Below, one piece after another: positions 50,843 through 58,483 of a stretch of DNA of 64,000 nt (positions within the stretch are counted from its first letter, which is position 1; every line of letters starts with the position of its first letter). The position numbers and the translations under genes were made by a program. The stretch comes from Acidiferrum sp963771295 (GTDB taxonomy: Bacteria; Acidobacteriota; Terriglobia; Acidiferrales; UBA7541), in assembly GCA_963771295.1 (NCBI GenBank), contig CAVYTB010000005.1, forward strand, positions 310,001-374,000, in the 5' to 3' direction. The notes under the pieces are model-generated. The model was given only the letters and a program-made list of their open reading frames with translations, searched no databases and had not been told where the DNA came from.

Positions 50843-52474
50843 CTAGATACTTAAGTCTGCCTGGCGATCCATCTTCGACAGGTGATACTGAAAAATCGTT
50901 TTGGACACGAAGATCGCGGTGAAGACGTTGGCGATCAAACCGACGGTCAAGGTGATGGCGAAACCCTTAATAGGGCCAGTTCCAAAGATGAACAGGAAGA
51001 AGGCCGAAACAACCGTGGTGACGTGGGTGTCGATGATGGTCAGGAAGGCTTTGTCGAAACCAGCCTCGACGGCCGCGGCGGGAGACTTGCCATTGCGAAG
51101 CTCTTCGCGGATGCGTTCGAAGACCAGCACGTTGGAGTCGACGCCCATACCGATAGTCAAGATGACGCCAGCGATGCCGGGCAAGGTGAGGACAGCGCCA
51201 AACATGGCGAGGGCGGCGAGAAGAATCAAGAGGTTCAGGAACAAGGCGAGAACCGCGTTGACACCGGAGAGCCGGTAGTAAAAGACCATGAAGATCATGA
51301 CGACCAGCAAGCTCAGGACAGAAGCTTGAACGCCATGTCGAATGGAATCGGCGCCGAGTGACGGGCCGACCGTGCGTTCCTCAAGATATTTGATGGAGGC
51401 AGGAAGCGCGCCGGCGCGAAGGGTGAGGGCGAGATCGTGAGCACTTTCCTGGCTGTAGTTGCCTTCGATCATGCCGTTATCTTCGATTTTGCCCTTGATG
51501 ACCGGAGCGGTCTGGACGACCTTGTCGAGAACCACGGCCATCTGGCGACCGATATTTTGTTCGGTGAATTGGCCAAAGCGGCGGCCGGCATCGGCGGAAA
51601 GCGTGAAATTAACCTGCCACTGGCCGGGGATCTGTCCGCGGTTTTCAATGGCGGAGCGAAGATCGCGACCAGTAACGGCGGGGGAACGGCTGAGCAGGTA
51701 CCAAGTTTCGAGAGAATCCGAAGGATTCTGGGCGTTGCGCGCTTCGTTTTTACCGCGCATGAGTTCGGAGCCCGGAGGCAAAACGCCACCGTGGGCTGCG
51801 AGAGCAGCAGCTTGCGAAGGGTAAGTGGTCTGATCTTCGACGAGCTTTAGTTCGAGCTGACCACCGGCCTGAATGACCTGCTTGGCGCGGGTGGGGTCGC
51901 CTTCGCCAGGAAGCTGTACGAGAATTTCATTTTCGTTGCGGCCGTGAGGCTGAATGGTGGGCTCGGTGAGGCCAAGAGCATTGATGCGGCGCTCGATGGT
52001 TTCGAGCGACTGAGTCATGGTGCTTTCCTGAATATGGGCAATCGCGCTGTTGCGCAAAGTCAGGAGAAGAGCATCGGGCTGTCCGGGAGCGGTGCCGAGA
52101 TCCCAATTGCCCTCGAACTGCTGGTGGAACAAATCGCGGAACTGAGAAATCTGGTCGGAAGGGATGCCGCGGACGGTGATGTGGGTGTCGTCGGCGCGGC
52201 GCACTTCTTCGTAACGAATATTTTTGGAGCGGAGCTGCGAGGTGATGCGATCGACGGTTTGATCGGTCTCCTGGGCAACGGCTTCCTGAACCTGGACCTG
52301 CAGGATCATGTGGGTGCCGCCCTGAAGGTCGAGGCCCAGCTTGATTTGGTTCGCGAAGTTGTTCTTAAGCTGAGCGAACGAGGTCGGGAACGTGGGATAG
52401 AAGAAAATAGAATAGAGACAGATCAGGATGACGGCGAGAATGAAGATGATTTTCCACTTAAGATTAGGGTTCAT
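50843..52474 (-). CDS. secD: Protein translocase subunit SecD
   Basis: A 543-residue SecD. First helix at about 7-25, KLGLDLQGGTHMILQVQVQEA near 46, a large periplasmic domain (ALGLTEPTIQPHGRNENEILVQLPG) and the six-helix RND-like region with VGPSLGADSIRHGVQASVLS, LTLPGIAGVILTIGMGVDSNVLVFERIREE and VVSAFFLFIFGTGPIKGFAITLTVG. The sequence QVQEAVAQETDQTVDRITSQLRSKNIRYEEV is typical. Located between yajC and secF in the standard tgt-yajC-secD-secF order. Confidence 0.97.
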   Translation of the reverse strand: MNPNLKWKIIFILAVILICLYSIFFYPTFPTSFAQLKNNFANQIKLGLDLQGGTHMILQVQVQEAVAQETDQTVDRITSQLRSKNIRYEEVRRADDTHITVRGIPSDQISQFRDLFHQQFEGNWDLGTAPGQPDALLLTLRNSAIAHIQESTMTQSLETIERRINALGLTEPTIQPHGRNENEILVQLPGEGDPTRAKQVIQAGGQLELKLVEDQTTYPSQAAALAAHGGVLPPGSELMRGKNEARNAQNPSDSLETWYLLSRSPAVTGRDLRSAIENRGQIPGQWQVNFTLSADAGRRFGQFTEQNIGRQMAVVLDKVVQTAPVIKGKIEDNGMIEGNYSQESAHDLALTLRAGALPASIKYLEERTVGPSLGADSIRHGVQASVLSLLVVMIFMVFYYRLSGVNAVLALFLNLLILLAALAMFGAVLTLPGIAGVILTIGMGVDSNVLVFERIREELRNGKSPAAAVEAGFDKAFLTIIDTHVTTVVSAFFLFIFGTGPIKGFAITLTVGLIANVFTAIFVSKTIFQYHLSKMDRQADLSI

Positions 52475-52514
52475 GGTTTAAGAGATCAGGCGCGAAAATG
52501 GGCGGGCCGGGGAG

Positions 52515-52829
52515 TTACTTTGCATCTTCCGATGCCTCCACCTGGGCAATCGCCGCACGCGCAACGCGAATTTTCACATTATCAGCGACCTTAAGGATGA
52601 TCGTGTCGCCGTCCATGCCATTGATGGTGCCGTAGATGCCAGAGGTCGTGATGACCTTGTCGCCATTCTTGATGGCGGCGAGCATCGCCTGCACTTTTTT
52701 CCTCTGCCGCTGCTGCGGCATGATCACCAGGAAATACATAATGCCGAACATGAGAGCGAGAGGAATGAGAAAAGTGCCGAGTCCTCCCGGACCGCCGGCC
52801 TGCAAAATTAGGGAAGCTGCGAAATTCAT
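52515..52829 (-). CDS. yajC: Preprotein translocase subunit YajC
   Basis: A 104-residue small inner-membrane protein: one helix (LGTFLIPLALMFGIMYFLVIMPQQRQRKK) and a cytosolic beta domain (MLAAIKNGDKVITTSGIYGTINGMDGDTIILKVADNVKIRVARAAIAQV). Full length for the family; it associates with SecDF. The segment QQRQRKKVQAML is the classical end of the helix. Usual place between tgt and secD. Confidence 0.96.
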   Translation of the reverse strand: MNFAASLILQAGGPGGLGTFLIPLALMFGIMYFLVIMPQQRQRKKVQAMLAAIKNGDKVITTSGIYGTINGMDGDTIILKVADNVKIRVARAAIAQVEASEDAK

Positions 52830-53038
52830 GTTCGTGATTTGCTACCGTACCCTTCCGCGACCCTGAAACATCGAACAAAAAACTGTCGCTCTGAAAAACC
52901 AAGTCCGCAAGAAAAGATTCACCGCTAGCGGGTAAGGATTCCCGCTTTCCCTGCCCGCACGATTCTCGTCCGGAGACTCGACCTACGGCGGGTTGCTGTG
53001 AGAGCTTCCGACTACTCTAGCACGACTTGGCAATTCGG

Positions 53039-54175
53039 TCAGTGCGGGCCGGCTAGATAGCGGGCACGCACTCCTGCCGCAAAATTCTGCAGGTGTCCAA
53101 ACCTGATAGCCTCTCGGATTTGCCGCATGATGTCAAGGTAAAAGTGGACATTGTGATGGGTAGCGAGGATAGCTGCGGTGATTTCTCCCGCGGCGAACAG
53201 ATGCCGAAGATACGCGCGAGTGTAGCGGCGGCAGACGGAACAAGAACATTGCGGATCGATGGGGCGCTGGTCTTCGATGTAGCGGGCGTTCTTGATGAGC
53301 ACGCGGCCTTCACTGGTGTAGAGGCAGGCATGACGAGCGGCGCGCGTGGGTAGAACGCAATCCATCATATCGATGCCGAGTGCGACGTAATCGGCGAGCT
53401 GTTCAGGACGACCGACACCCATGAGATAGCGAGGGCGATCGGCAGGAAGAAGAGCAGTCACTTCAGCGGCCATTTCGCAGGTGACATCGTGAGGTTCACC
53501 GACAGCGAGGCCGCCAACAGCGTAACCGGGAAAATCGAGAGCGAGAAGCTGGTGAGCGCTTTCGCGGCGCAGGTCGGGAAACGTAGCACCTTGCACGATG
53601 CCGAATTGCCATTGCGGCAAGCGGCCATCCTCCTGCTGATGCTGCAGAAAATATTTGCGAGCGCGTTGCGCCCAGGCGGTGGTGCGCTTGAGAGCAGCTT
53701 CAGCGACGGGGCGAGGAGCGGGTGTTTCGATGCATTCGTCGAGGACCATGGCAATGTCTGAACCAAGAGCGAGCTGAATCTCGGCGGCTTTTTCTGGGGT
53801 GAGCAGATGCTCGGAACCGTCGAGATGAGAACGAAAACACACGCCGTCGTCGGTGATTTTGCGGAGATCGGCGAGGCTGAAAACCTGATAGCCGCCGGAA
53901 TCAGTGAGGATCGCGCCGCGCCAGGACATGAAAGAATGCAAGCCGCCGAGCTTGCGGATCAAGACTTGTCCGGGGCGAAGGTAAAGATGGTAGGTGTTGG
54001 CGAGAATGATTTTGGCGCCGAGAGTTTCGAGCGCTTCCTGAGTGAGTCCTTTGACTGTGGCGGCGGTGCCAACGGGCATGAAAACGGGCGTTTCGACGAC
54101 GCCATGCGGCGTGGAAAGAAGGCCACGCCGCGCGCCGGTGGAATCGATATGTTGGATTTCGAAAGAAAAATTCAC
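53039..54175 (-). CDS. tgt: Queuine tRNA-ribosyltransferase
   Basis: Exchanges guanine at tRNA position 34 for preQ1 in queuosine synthesis. The 378 residues contain the substrate and catalytic Asp motifs ILTDSGGYQVFSL and GIDMMDCVLPTR (nucleophile Asp), the GIVQGATFPDLR block, and the zinc site CSCSVCRRYTRAYLRHL plus HHNVHFYLD. The start is GTG 54175 (NFSFEIQHIDSTGARRG), 12 bases after the Yip1-like gene, with only a weak ribosome-binding site. It heads the tgt-yajC-secD-secF arrangement; yajC follows after 209 bases. Confidence 0.96.
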   Translation of the reverse strand: MNFSFEIQHIDSTGARRGLLSTPHGVVETPVFMPVGTAATVKGLTQEALETLGAKIILANTYHLYLRPGQVLIRKLGGLHSFMSWRGAILTDSGGYQVFSLADLRKITDDGVCFRSHLDGSEHLLTPEKAAEIQLALGSDIAMVLDECIETPAPRPVAEAALKRTTAWAQRARKYFLQHQQEDGRLPQWQFGIVQGATFPDLRRESAHQLLALDFPGYAVGGLAVGEPHDVTCEMAAEVTALLPADRPRYLMGVGRPEQLADYVALGIDMMDCVLPTRAARHACLYTSEGRVLIKNARYIEDQRPIDPQCSCSVCRRYTRAYLRHLFAAGEITAAILATHHNVHFYLDIMRQIREAIRFGHLQNFAAGVRARYLAGPH

Positions 54176-54187
54176 TTCGCCAGTGTA

Positions 54188-54937
54188 TCAGGAGAAGGCA
54201 AAAGCGATTCCCACACGCAAGACCACATAGACTAGGAAAACACTCAGAACGATGACGAATGCCTTGCCAGGTTTGAGCTTCCTAGGATTCACGGCGGCAA
54301 AGCCGACGGCGAGGAGCATAAGTTTCCAGATTTCAAGGAGGTCGATGTTTTTGCCGAGGGCAAGGAGCCACTTCGGAGTCTCGTCGGAAAACAGAGTCGC
54401 AATATTCGTGGCGACTGGATTGTCCAGGTCAAACGTGCCAACAGGTTTAAGGAACAAGACGATGAGAAAGAGAACAGTGCCGACGATGGCAGCAGGAAAA
54501 ACGGAATGCGAAACAATCGACAAGGAAGTTTTGAAGTTGACGCCGACTCCCGCCATCAGATTGTAAGCGCCCATCAGAACTAAAGCGACTACCAGCAAAC
54601 CCACCACAGGAAGAATCAAACCAAAGACGCAGGCGAGCATGGGCGAATACTTGGCGCTAACTTCGATCTGCTGTTCTTTTTGCTCAGCGGAGAGTTGCGA
54701 GGCCCGAGGATTCTTCTCGATCTGCTGAGCGATGTATTCGCGCCAGTTGAAGTGGCTGTTCAAGGCGAGGGCGCCAAGAAAACTAAAGACCACCATTAAG
54801 GCCGTAGGAAGGATCCAAGTGGGTTTTCGAGCGATATCGTCGAAGGTCGTTTTTGGAGAAAAGAATGTGCCAATGAGGCGACCAACGGGAGAGATAGAAG
54901 CTTGGGGCTCCGCCACAGGCATTGGGGAAGTAGCCAT
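54188..54937 (-). CDS. Yip1-domain membrane protein
   Basis: A 249-residue inner-membrane protein with five or so hydrophobic segments (WILPTALMVVFSFLGALAL; MLACVFGLILPVVGLLVVALVLMGAYNLMAGVGV; VFPAAIVGTVLFLIVLFL; ending AFVIVLSVFLVYVVLRVGIAF). The FFSPKTTFDDIARKPTW entry motif matches Yip1-family proteins of bacteria, whose function is unknown. The start is ATG 54937, with GGAG six bases upstream; a start six residues longer is possible. It immediately precedes tgt. Confidence 0.82.
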   Translation of the reverse strand: MATSPMPVAEPQASISPVGRLIGTFFSPKTTFDDIARKPTWILPTALMVVFSFLGALALNSHFNWREYIAQQIEKNPRASQLSAEQKEQQIEVSAKYSPMLACVFGLILPVVGLLVVALVLMGAYNLMAGVGVNFKTSLSIVSHSVFPAAIVGTVLFLIVLFLKPVGTFDLDNPVATNIATLFSDETPKWLLALGKNIDLLEIWKLMLLAVGFAAVNPRKLKPGKAFVIVLSVFLVYVVLRVGIAFAFS

Positions 54938-55010
54938 CGAGGACTCCTTGACCACAAGAGGGTCGGATGTTTGCTGCTGCCAATACTACGCAAATGCCGC
55001 TGGAAAAATA

Positions 55011-55832
55011 TCACAAGGAACGGGCAGTGGGAACCTCTGGGACGGCGGCCAGTAGTTCGCGGGTATAGATGTGGGTGGGCTCGTGAAGGATGCGATCAGC
55101 AGGGCCATATTCGACGAATTGACCGGCGCGCATGACGGCAATGTGGGAGGCGAGTTGCGCGACAACCGGGAGGCTGTGGGAGATCAGGAGATAGGTAAGG
55201 TGAAATTCCTGCTGGAGTTCTTGAAGAAGGAGGAGAACCTGAGCGCCGACGGAGACATCAAGGGCGGAGACGGGTTCGTCGGCAATGATGAGCGAGGGGC
55301 GAAGAATCAAGGCGCGAGCGATGCCGATTCGCTGGCGCTGGCCACCGGAGAACTCGTGAGGATAGCGGTTTGCAGCATCGCCGGGCAGGCCAACGCGACG
55401 CAAGAGTTGCTCGGCGCGGGCGAGTGGTTCGTTGCGCGGGAGCTGCGGCTCGTGAATCGCCAGCGGCTCGGCGATAATTTCGCCAACGCGCATGCGGGGA
55501 TCCAAGGAAGCGAACGGGTCCTGGAAGATCATCTGCATCTGACGGCGTTGTGCGCGCAAGGCTTCGCCGGTGAGCTGCAGGAGGTCATTACCTTCGAAAA
55601 GAATTGCGCCGTGGTCGGGCTCGATCAGACGGAGAAGCATGCGGGCAAGGGTGGTTTTGCCACAGCCGCTTTCGCCGACGATGGCAAAGGTTTCCCCAGG
55701 CGCAACGGTGAAGCTCACGTCGTCAACGGCGACGAAGCGGTCGCCTTTGGTTTCGTCGGCGAACAAGCCGCCACCGCGGCGATAGGATTTGCGAAGGTTA
55801 CGAGCTTCGAGTAAATGCGCGCTGGTGGTCAT
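55011..55832 (-). CDS. Oligopeptide/dipeptide ABC transporter ATP-binding protein (DppF/OppF type)
   Basis: A 273-residue ABC ATPase. Walker A GESGCGKTT near 49, Q-loop QMIFQDPFASLDPRMRVGEI (the oligopeptide-family signature), LSGGQ-type SGGQRQRIGIARAL, Walker B LIIADEPVSALDVSVGAQ, and switch His in ISHSLPVV. The ATG overlaps the stop of the DppD-type gene by ATGA, so the pair is coupled. The longer frame to 55937 is rejected because it lies inside that gene. No permease or binding-protein gene is present in the window. Confidence 0.9.
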   Translation of the reverse strand: MTTSAHLLEARNLRKSYRRGGGLFADETKGDRFVAVDDVSFTVAPGETFAIVGESGCGKTTLARMLLRLIEPDHGAILFEGNDLLQLTGEALRAQRRQMQMIFQDPFASLDPRMRVGEIIAEPLAIHEPQLPRNEPLARAEQLLRRVGLPGDAANRYPHEFSGGQRQRIGIARALILRPSLIIADEPVSALDVSVGAQVLLLLQELQQEFHLTYLLISHSLPVVAQLASHIAVMRAGQFVEYGPADRILHEPTHIYTRELLAAVPEVPTARSL

Positions 55833-56830
55833 AGAAGGACGCACCTGGCGGAATGGACGCTGTCTGGCGGACGTAAAGCGGGAACGGCTTGGTCGCATTC
55901 GGCGCGACGATACCCACAGCGCGGAGAGAACGCGCAACCTGGTGGAAGAGAGCTGAGCTGGGGAACAGAGCCGGGAATGGGCATGAGCTGACCGCGAACG
56001 ATGGTCGGAGAGGTGGCGAGTAGGCCCTGGGTGTAAGGGTGCTGCGGCGAGAGGAGGACGTCTTGCGTGGGACCTTCTTCAATGATGCGTCCGGCATACA
56101 TGACGGCGACACGATCAGCGACCTTGGAAACGACACCGAGATCGTGAGTGATGAAGAGAAGAGCGAGTTTCATTTCGCGGCGGAGCTGGTCGAGCAATTC
56201 GAGGATTTGTTTTTGCACCGTGACATCGAGAGCGGTGGTGGGCTCGTCAGCGATGAGCAGTTTGGGATTGGCCGCGAGAGCCATGGCGATCATGACGCGC
56301 TGGCGAAGTCCGCCGGAGAGTTGATGAGGAAATTGCCTGGCGCGGACGTCGGGTTCGGGGACGGCGGCGCGTTCGAGGGCGGCGTGGACGCGTCGCTGAA
56401 GACCAGAGTCGGCAAGATGCGGTTCGTGGGCACGAATGGCTTCTTCGATTTGCGCGCCAACACGCATGACGGGATTGAGCGAAGTCATGGGTTCTTGAAA
56501 GACCATGGCTATTTCGCGGCCGCGGACGTCGCGCCAATCGTCTTCGGCACGGAGCGTGGCTAAATTTTTTGGCGCGGTTTCAGTTGTGGCAAGCAGGGCT
56601 TCGCCGGAGACGCGAGCGCCGGGAGGAAGCAGTCCCATCAGCGTTAGAGAAAGCATGGTCTTGCCGCTGCCGGATTCGCCGACGAGGCCAAGGGACCCGC
56701 CGGGAGCGATGTGCAAGGAGACGTCGTTGACGGGACGAACCCAGCCCTGTGCCGTGGGCAGTTCAACGGTGACCCCGCGAAGATTTAGGAGAGAGCGCAC
56801 GTCTCCATCATATTCGGAAGCACGCGGCAC
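55829..56830 (-). CDS. Oligopeptide/dipeptide ABC transporter ATP-binding protein (DppD/OppD type)
   Basis: A 333-residue ABC ATPase: Walker A GESGSGKTM, IAMVFQEPMTSLNPVMRVGAQI, LSGGLRQRVMIAMAL, LLIADEPTTALDVTVQKQIL, FITHDLGVV, and the C-terminal oligopeptide extension with a cysteine-rich AFSPRCGYRRAECDQ that binds an iron-sulfur cluster in some OppD proteins. GTG 56830 is the start. The two ATPases would power a peptide importer, but the permeases must lie elsewhere or be lost. Confidence 0.92.
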   Translation of the reverse strand: MPRASEYDGDVRSLLNLRGVTVELPTAQGWVRPVNDVSLHIAPGGSLGLVGESGSGKTMLSLTLMGLLPPGARVSGEALLATTETAPKNLATLRAEDDWRDVRGREIAMVFQEPMTSLNPVMRVGAQIEEAIRAHEPHLADSGLQRRVHAALERAAVPEPDVRARQFPHQLSGGLRQRVMIAMALAANPKLLIADEPTTALDVTVQKQILELLDQLRREMKLALLFITHDLGVVSKVADRVAVMYAGRIIEEGPTQDVLLSPQHPYTQGLLATSPTIVRGQLMPIPGSVPQLSSLPPGCAFSPRCGYRRAECDQAVPALRPPDSVHSARCVLL

Positions 56831-56950
56831 AACGGAAAAAAGTGTTCCTGCGGTGCAATAGAAATAGATTGTTGAATGGCCGAGAAGCGAGCCGGCAATA
56901 GTAAACTAGGTTTCGCGCCCCGAGAATATATTGAAAAAGTTCGGAGTCTT

Positions 56951-57016
56951 CAGGGGCTAAAGCCCAATTCAATTCTGAGGCGTTATGCCGGGGCTGAAAG
57001 CCCCGGCCTCCTAAAG
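56951..57016 (+). repeat. Paired hairpin repeat
   Basis: GGGGCTAAAGCCC, a 22-base AT-richer spacer containing GAGGCGTTATG, then CCGGGGCTGAAAGCCCCGG followed by CCTCCTAAAG. Two hairpins of the same layout as the single-hairpin repeats, upstream of the MFS gene. Confidence 0.65.
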
Positions 57017-57056
57017 AAAATACAAGGGCCGTTTCGGGAGGACACTAGCAGGGTCG

Positions 57057-58379
57057 ATGGCGACTGTGGAGAAACACCGAGTGGACTGGAAACTGCTGTG
57101 GGAGCAGCAGGCGTTCCGGTATTTTTTTACGGCGATGTTCGTTTCGCTATTCGGCAGCGGAATGAACTTCATCGGCGTGAGCTGGTACATCATGTCGGCA
57201 ACGCATTCGACGGTGGCGGTGAGCTGGCAGGTGATCGTGGTGACGCTGCCGGGACTGGTGGTGCCATTTCTCGGCGGAGTGCTGATCGACCGGTTCGACC
57301 GGCGGTACTTGGGAGTGATGCTGGACATGGCGCGCGGGTTTGCGGTGCTGGGGATCGCGTACATTGCATGGCACGGGCAACTGGAAATCTGGCATCTGTA
57401 TTTGATGACGCTGATCACCGGGACAGGCTCCGCGATGTACTGGGCAAACGTGAACGCGCTGGTGCAGGAGGTGATTCCGCCGAGCCAATTCACGGGCGGG
57501 AACGCGGCAGTGCTGGTTGGAGTGCAGACCGGAATGATGCTGGCGGGAACGTTTGTGGGATTCATTTACGACCACATCGGGATCGCGGGGATCCTGTTCA
57601 TTGATGGGCTGACATATTTTGTTTCGGCGGCTTGCCTGTACAAGCTGCGCAGCGGCTACGTGTCGCCACGCGACCACAAACAATATCCGCGAGAGTATTC
57701 GGAAGCGACGCAGCGGGCTTCGGAGGCGCTGGAAAGCGGAGAAAATCCGGAGGTGGCGGAAGCGGGGCTGTCTCTGGCGATTTACGCGGACATGAAAGAA
57801 GGGTTTGGCTATTTGCGGGAACATCCGGTGGTGGTAGCGCTGGGAGTGACGCACGCGATCCTGATGGCGAGCATCGTGAGTTCGAACGTGGTGGTCGTAG
57901 CGCTGGCAACGGAGATCCTGCATTCGGGCGCGCGAGGTTTTGGGTTCATCGAAGCAGGCTGGGCGATTGGCGCAATCACGGGCGGATTAATTACCAGCCA
58001 ACTGCCGCAACGATTGCGGCTGCCGCTATACGTAGCGGTGATGGGAGGAATGGCGCTGGGGCACCTGGCGGTGCCGTTCGTAGGATTTTTGCTGGGAGCG
58101 GTACTGCTTCAAGGATGCTTTGGATTTTTCCGGGCGCTGGGAGGGATTGTGGCGCAATCGTCGCTGATGGGGATTGTGCCGCGTCATTTTATGGGGCGAA
58201 CGCAATCAGCGTTTGCGATTTTTGCGACGGTGCTCCAATTAGCGATGAGTTTTTCTCTGGGATGGATGGCTCAACGGTTCAGTATCGCGGTGGGATTTTT
58301 TATGCTGGCGGCGATGTATGCTGGGGCGACGTACACGGCGTCGCGGGCGCGGAGGTTGTTGCAGGAGCAGGTGGCGTAG
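57057..58379 (+). CDS. MFS transporter (EntS/drug-exporter-like)
   Basis: A 440-residue 12-helix major facilitator of the MFS_3/EntS-type exporters. The N-terminal half shows WEQQAFRYFFTAMFVSLFGSGMNFIGVSWYI and the loop VPFLGGVLIDRFDRRYLGVMLDMARG (motif A: GGxxxDRxDRR), and the C-terminal half SLMGIVPRHFMGRTQSAFAIFATVLQ. A cytosolic loop near 190-240 is charged and rich in Glu/Arg. Exporter direction and substrate are inferred from family. No regulator is adjacent; it stands alone between two repeat clusters. Confidence 0.88.
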   Translation: MATVEKHRVDWKLLWEQQAFRYFFTAMFVSLFGSGMNFIGVSWYIMSATHSTVAVSWQVIVVTLPGLVVPFLGGVLIDRFDRRYLGVMLDMARGFAVLGIAYIAWHGQLEIWHLYLMTLITGTGSAMYWANVNALVQEVIPPSQFTGGNAAVLVGVQTGMMLAGTFVGFIYDHIGIAGILFIDGLTYFVSAACLYKLRSGYVSPRDHKQYPREYSEATQRASEALESGENPEVAEAGLSLAIYADMKEGFGYLREHPVVVALGVTHAILMASIVSSNVVVVALATEILHSGARGFGFIEAGWAIGAITGGLITSQLPQRLRLPLYVAVMGGMALGHLAVPFVGFLLGAVLLQGCFGFFRALGGIVAQSSLMGIVPRHFMGRTQSAFAIFATVLQLAMSFSLGWMAQRFSIAVGFFMLAAMYAGATYTASRARRLLQEQVA

Positions 58380-58390
58380 CGAGCGTTGGC

Positions 58391-58419
58391 GGACGGCCTC
58401 AGAAGGCCGTCCCTACAGA
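58391..58419 (+). repeat. Hairpin repeat with CTACAGAG tag
   Basis: GGACGGCCT/AGGCCGTCC, a 9-base-pair stem with a 3-base loop, followed by CTACAGAG, 12 bases after the MFS stop. Confidence 0.65.
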
Positions 58420-58439
58420 GTCAAACCCAAGAAGACACC

Positions 58440-58468
58440 CTCACCCGTGAACGGGTGAGCTACAGAAT
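58440..58468 (+). repeat. Hairpin repeat with CTACAGAA tag
   Basis: CTCACCCGT/ACGGGTGAG, a 9-base-pair stem with a 2-base loop, followed by CTACAGAA. It lies 20 bases from the previous hairpin, in the same orientation, between the MFS gene and the MscS gene. Confidence 0.65.
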
Positions 58469-58483
58469 TTGAGTGCCAGGACG

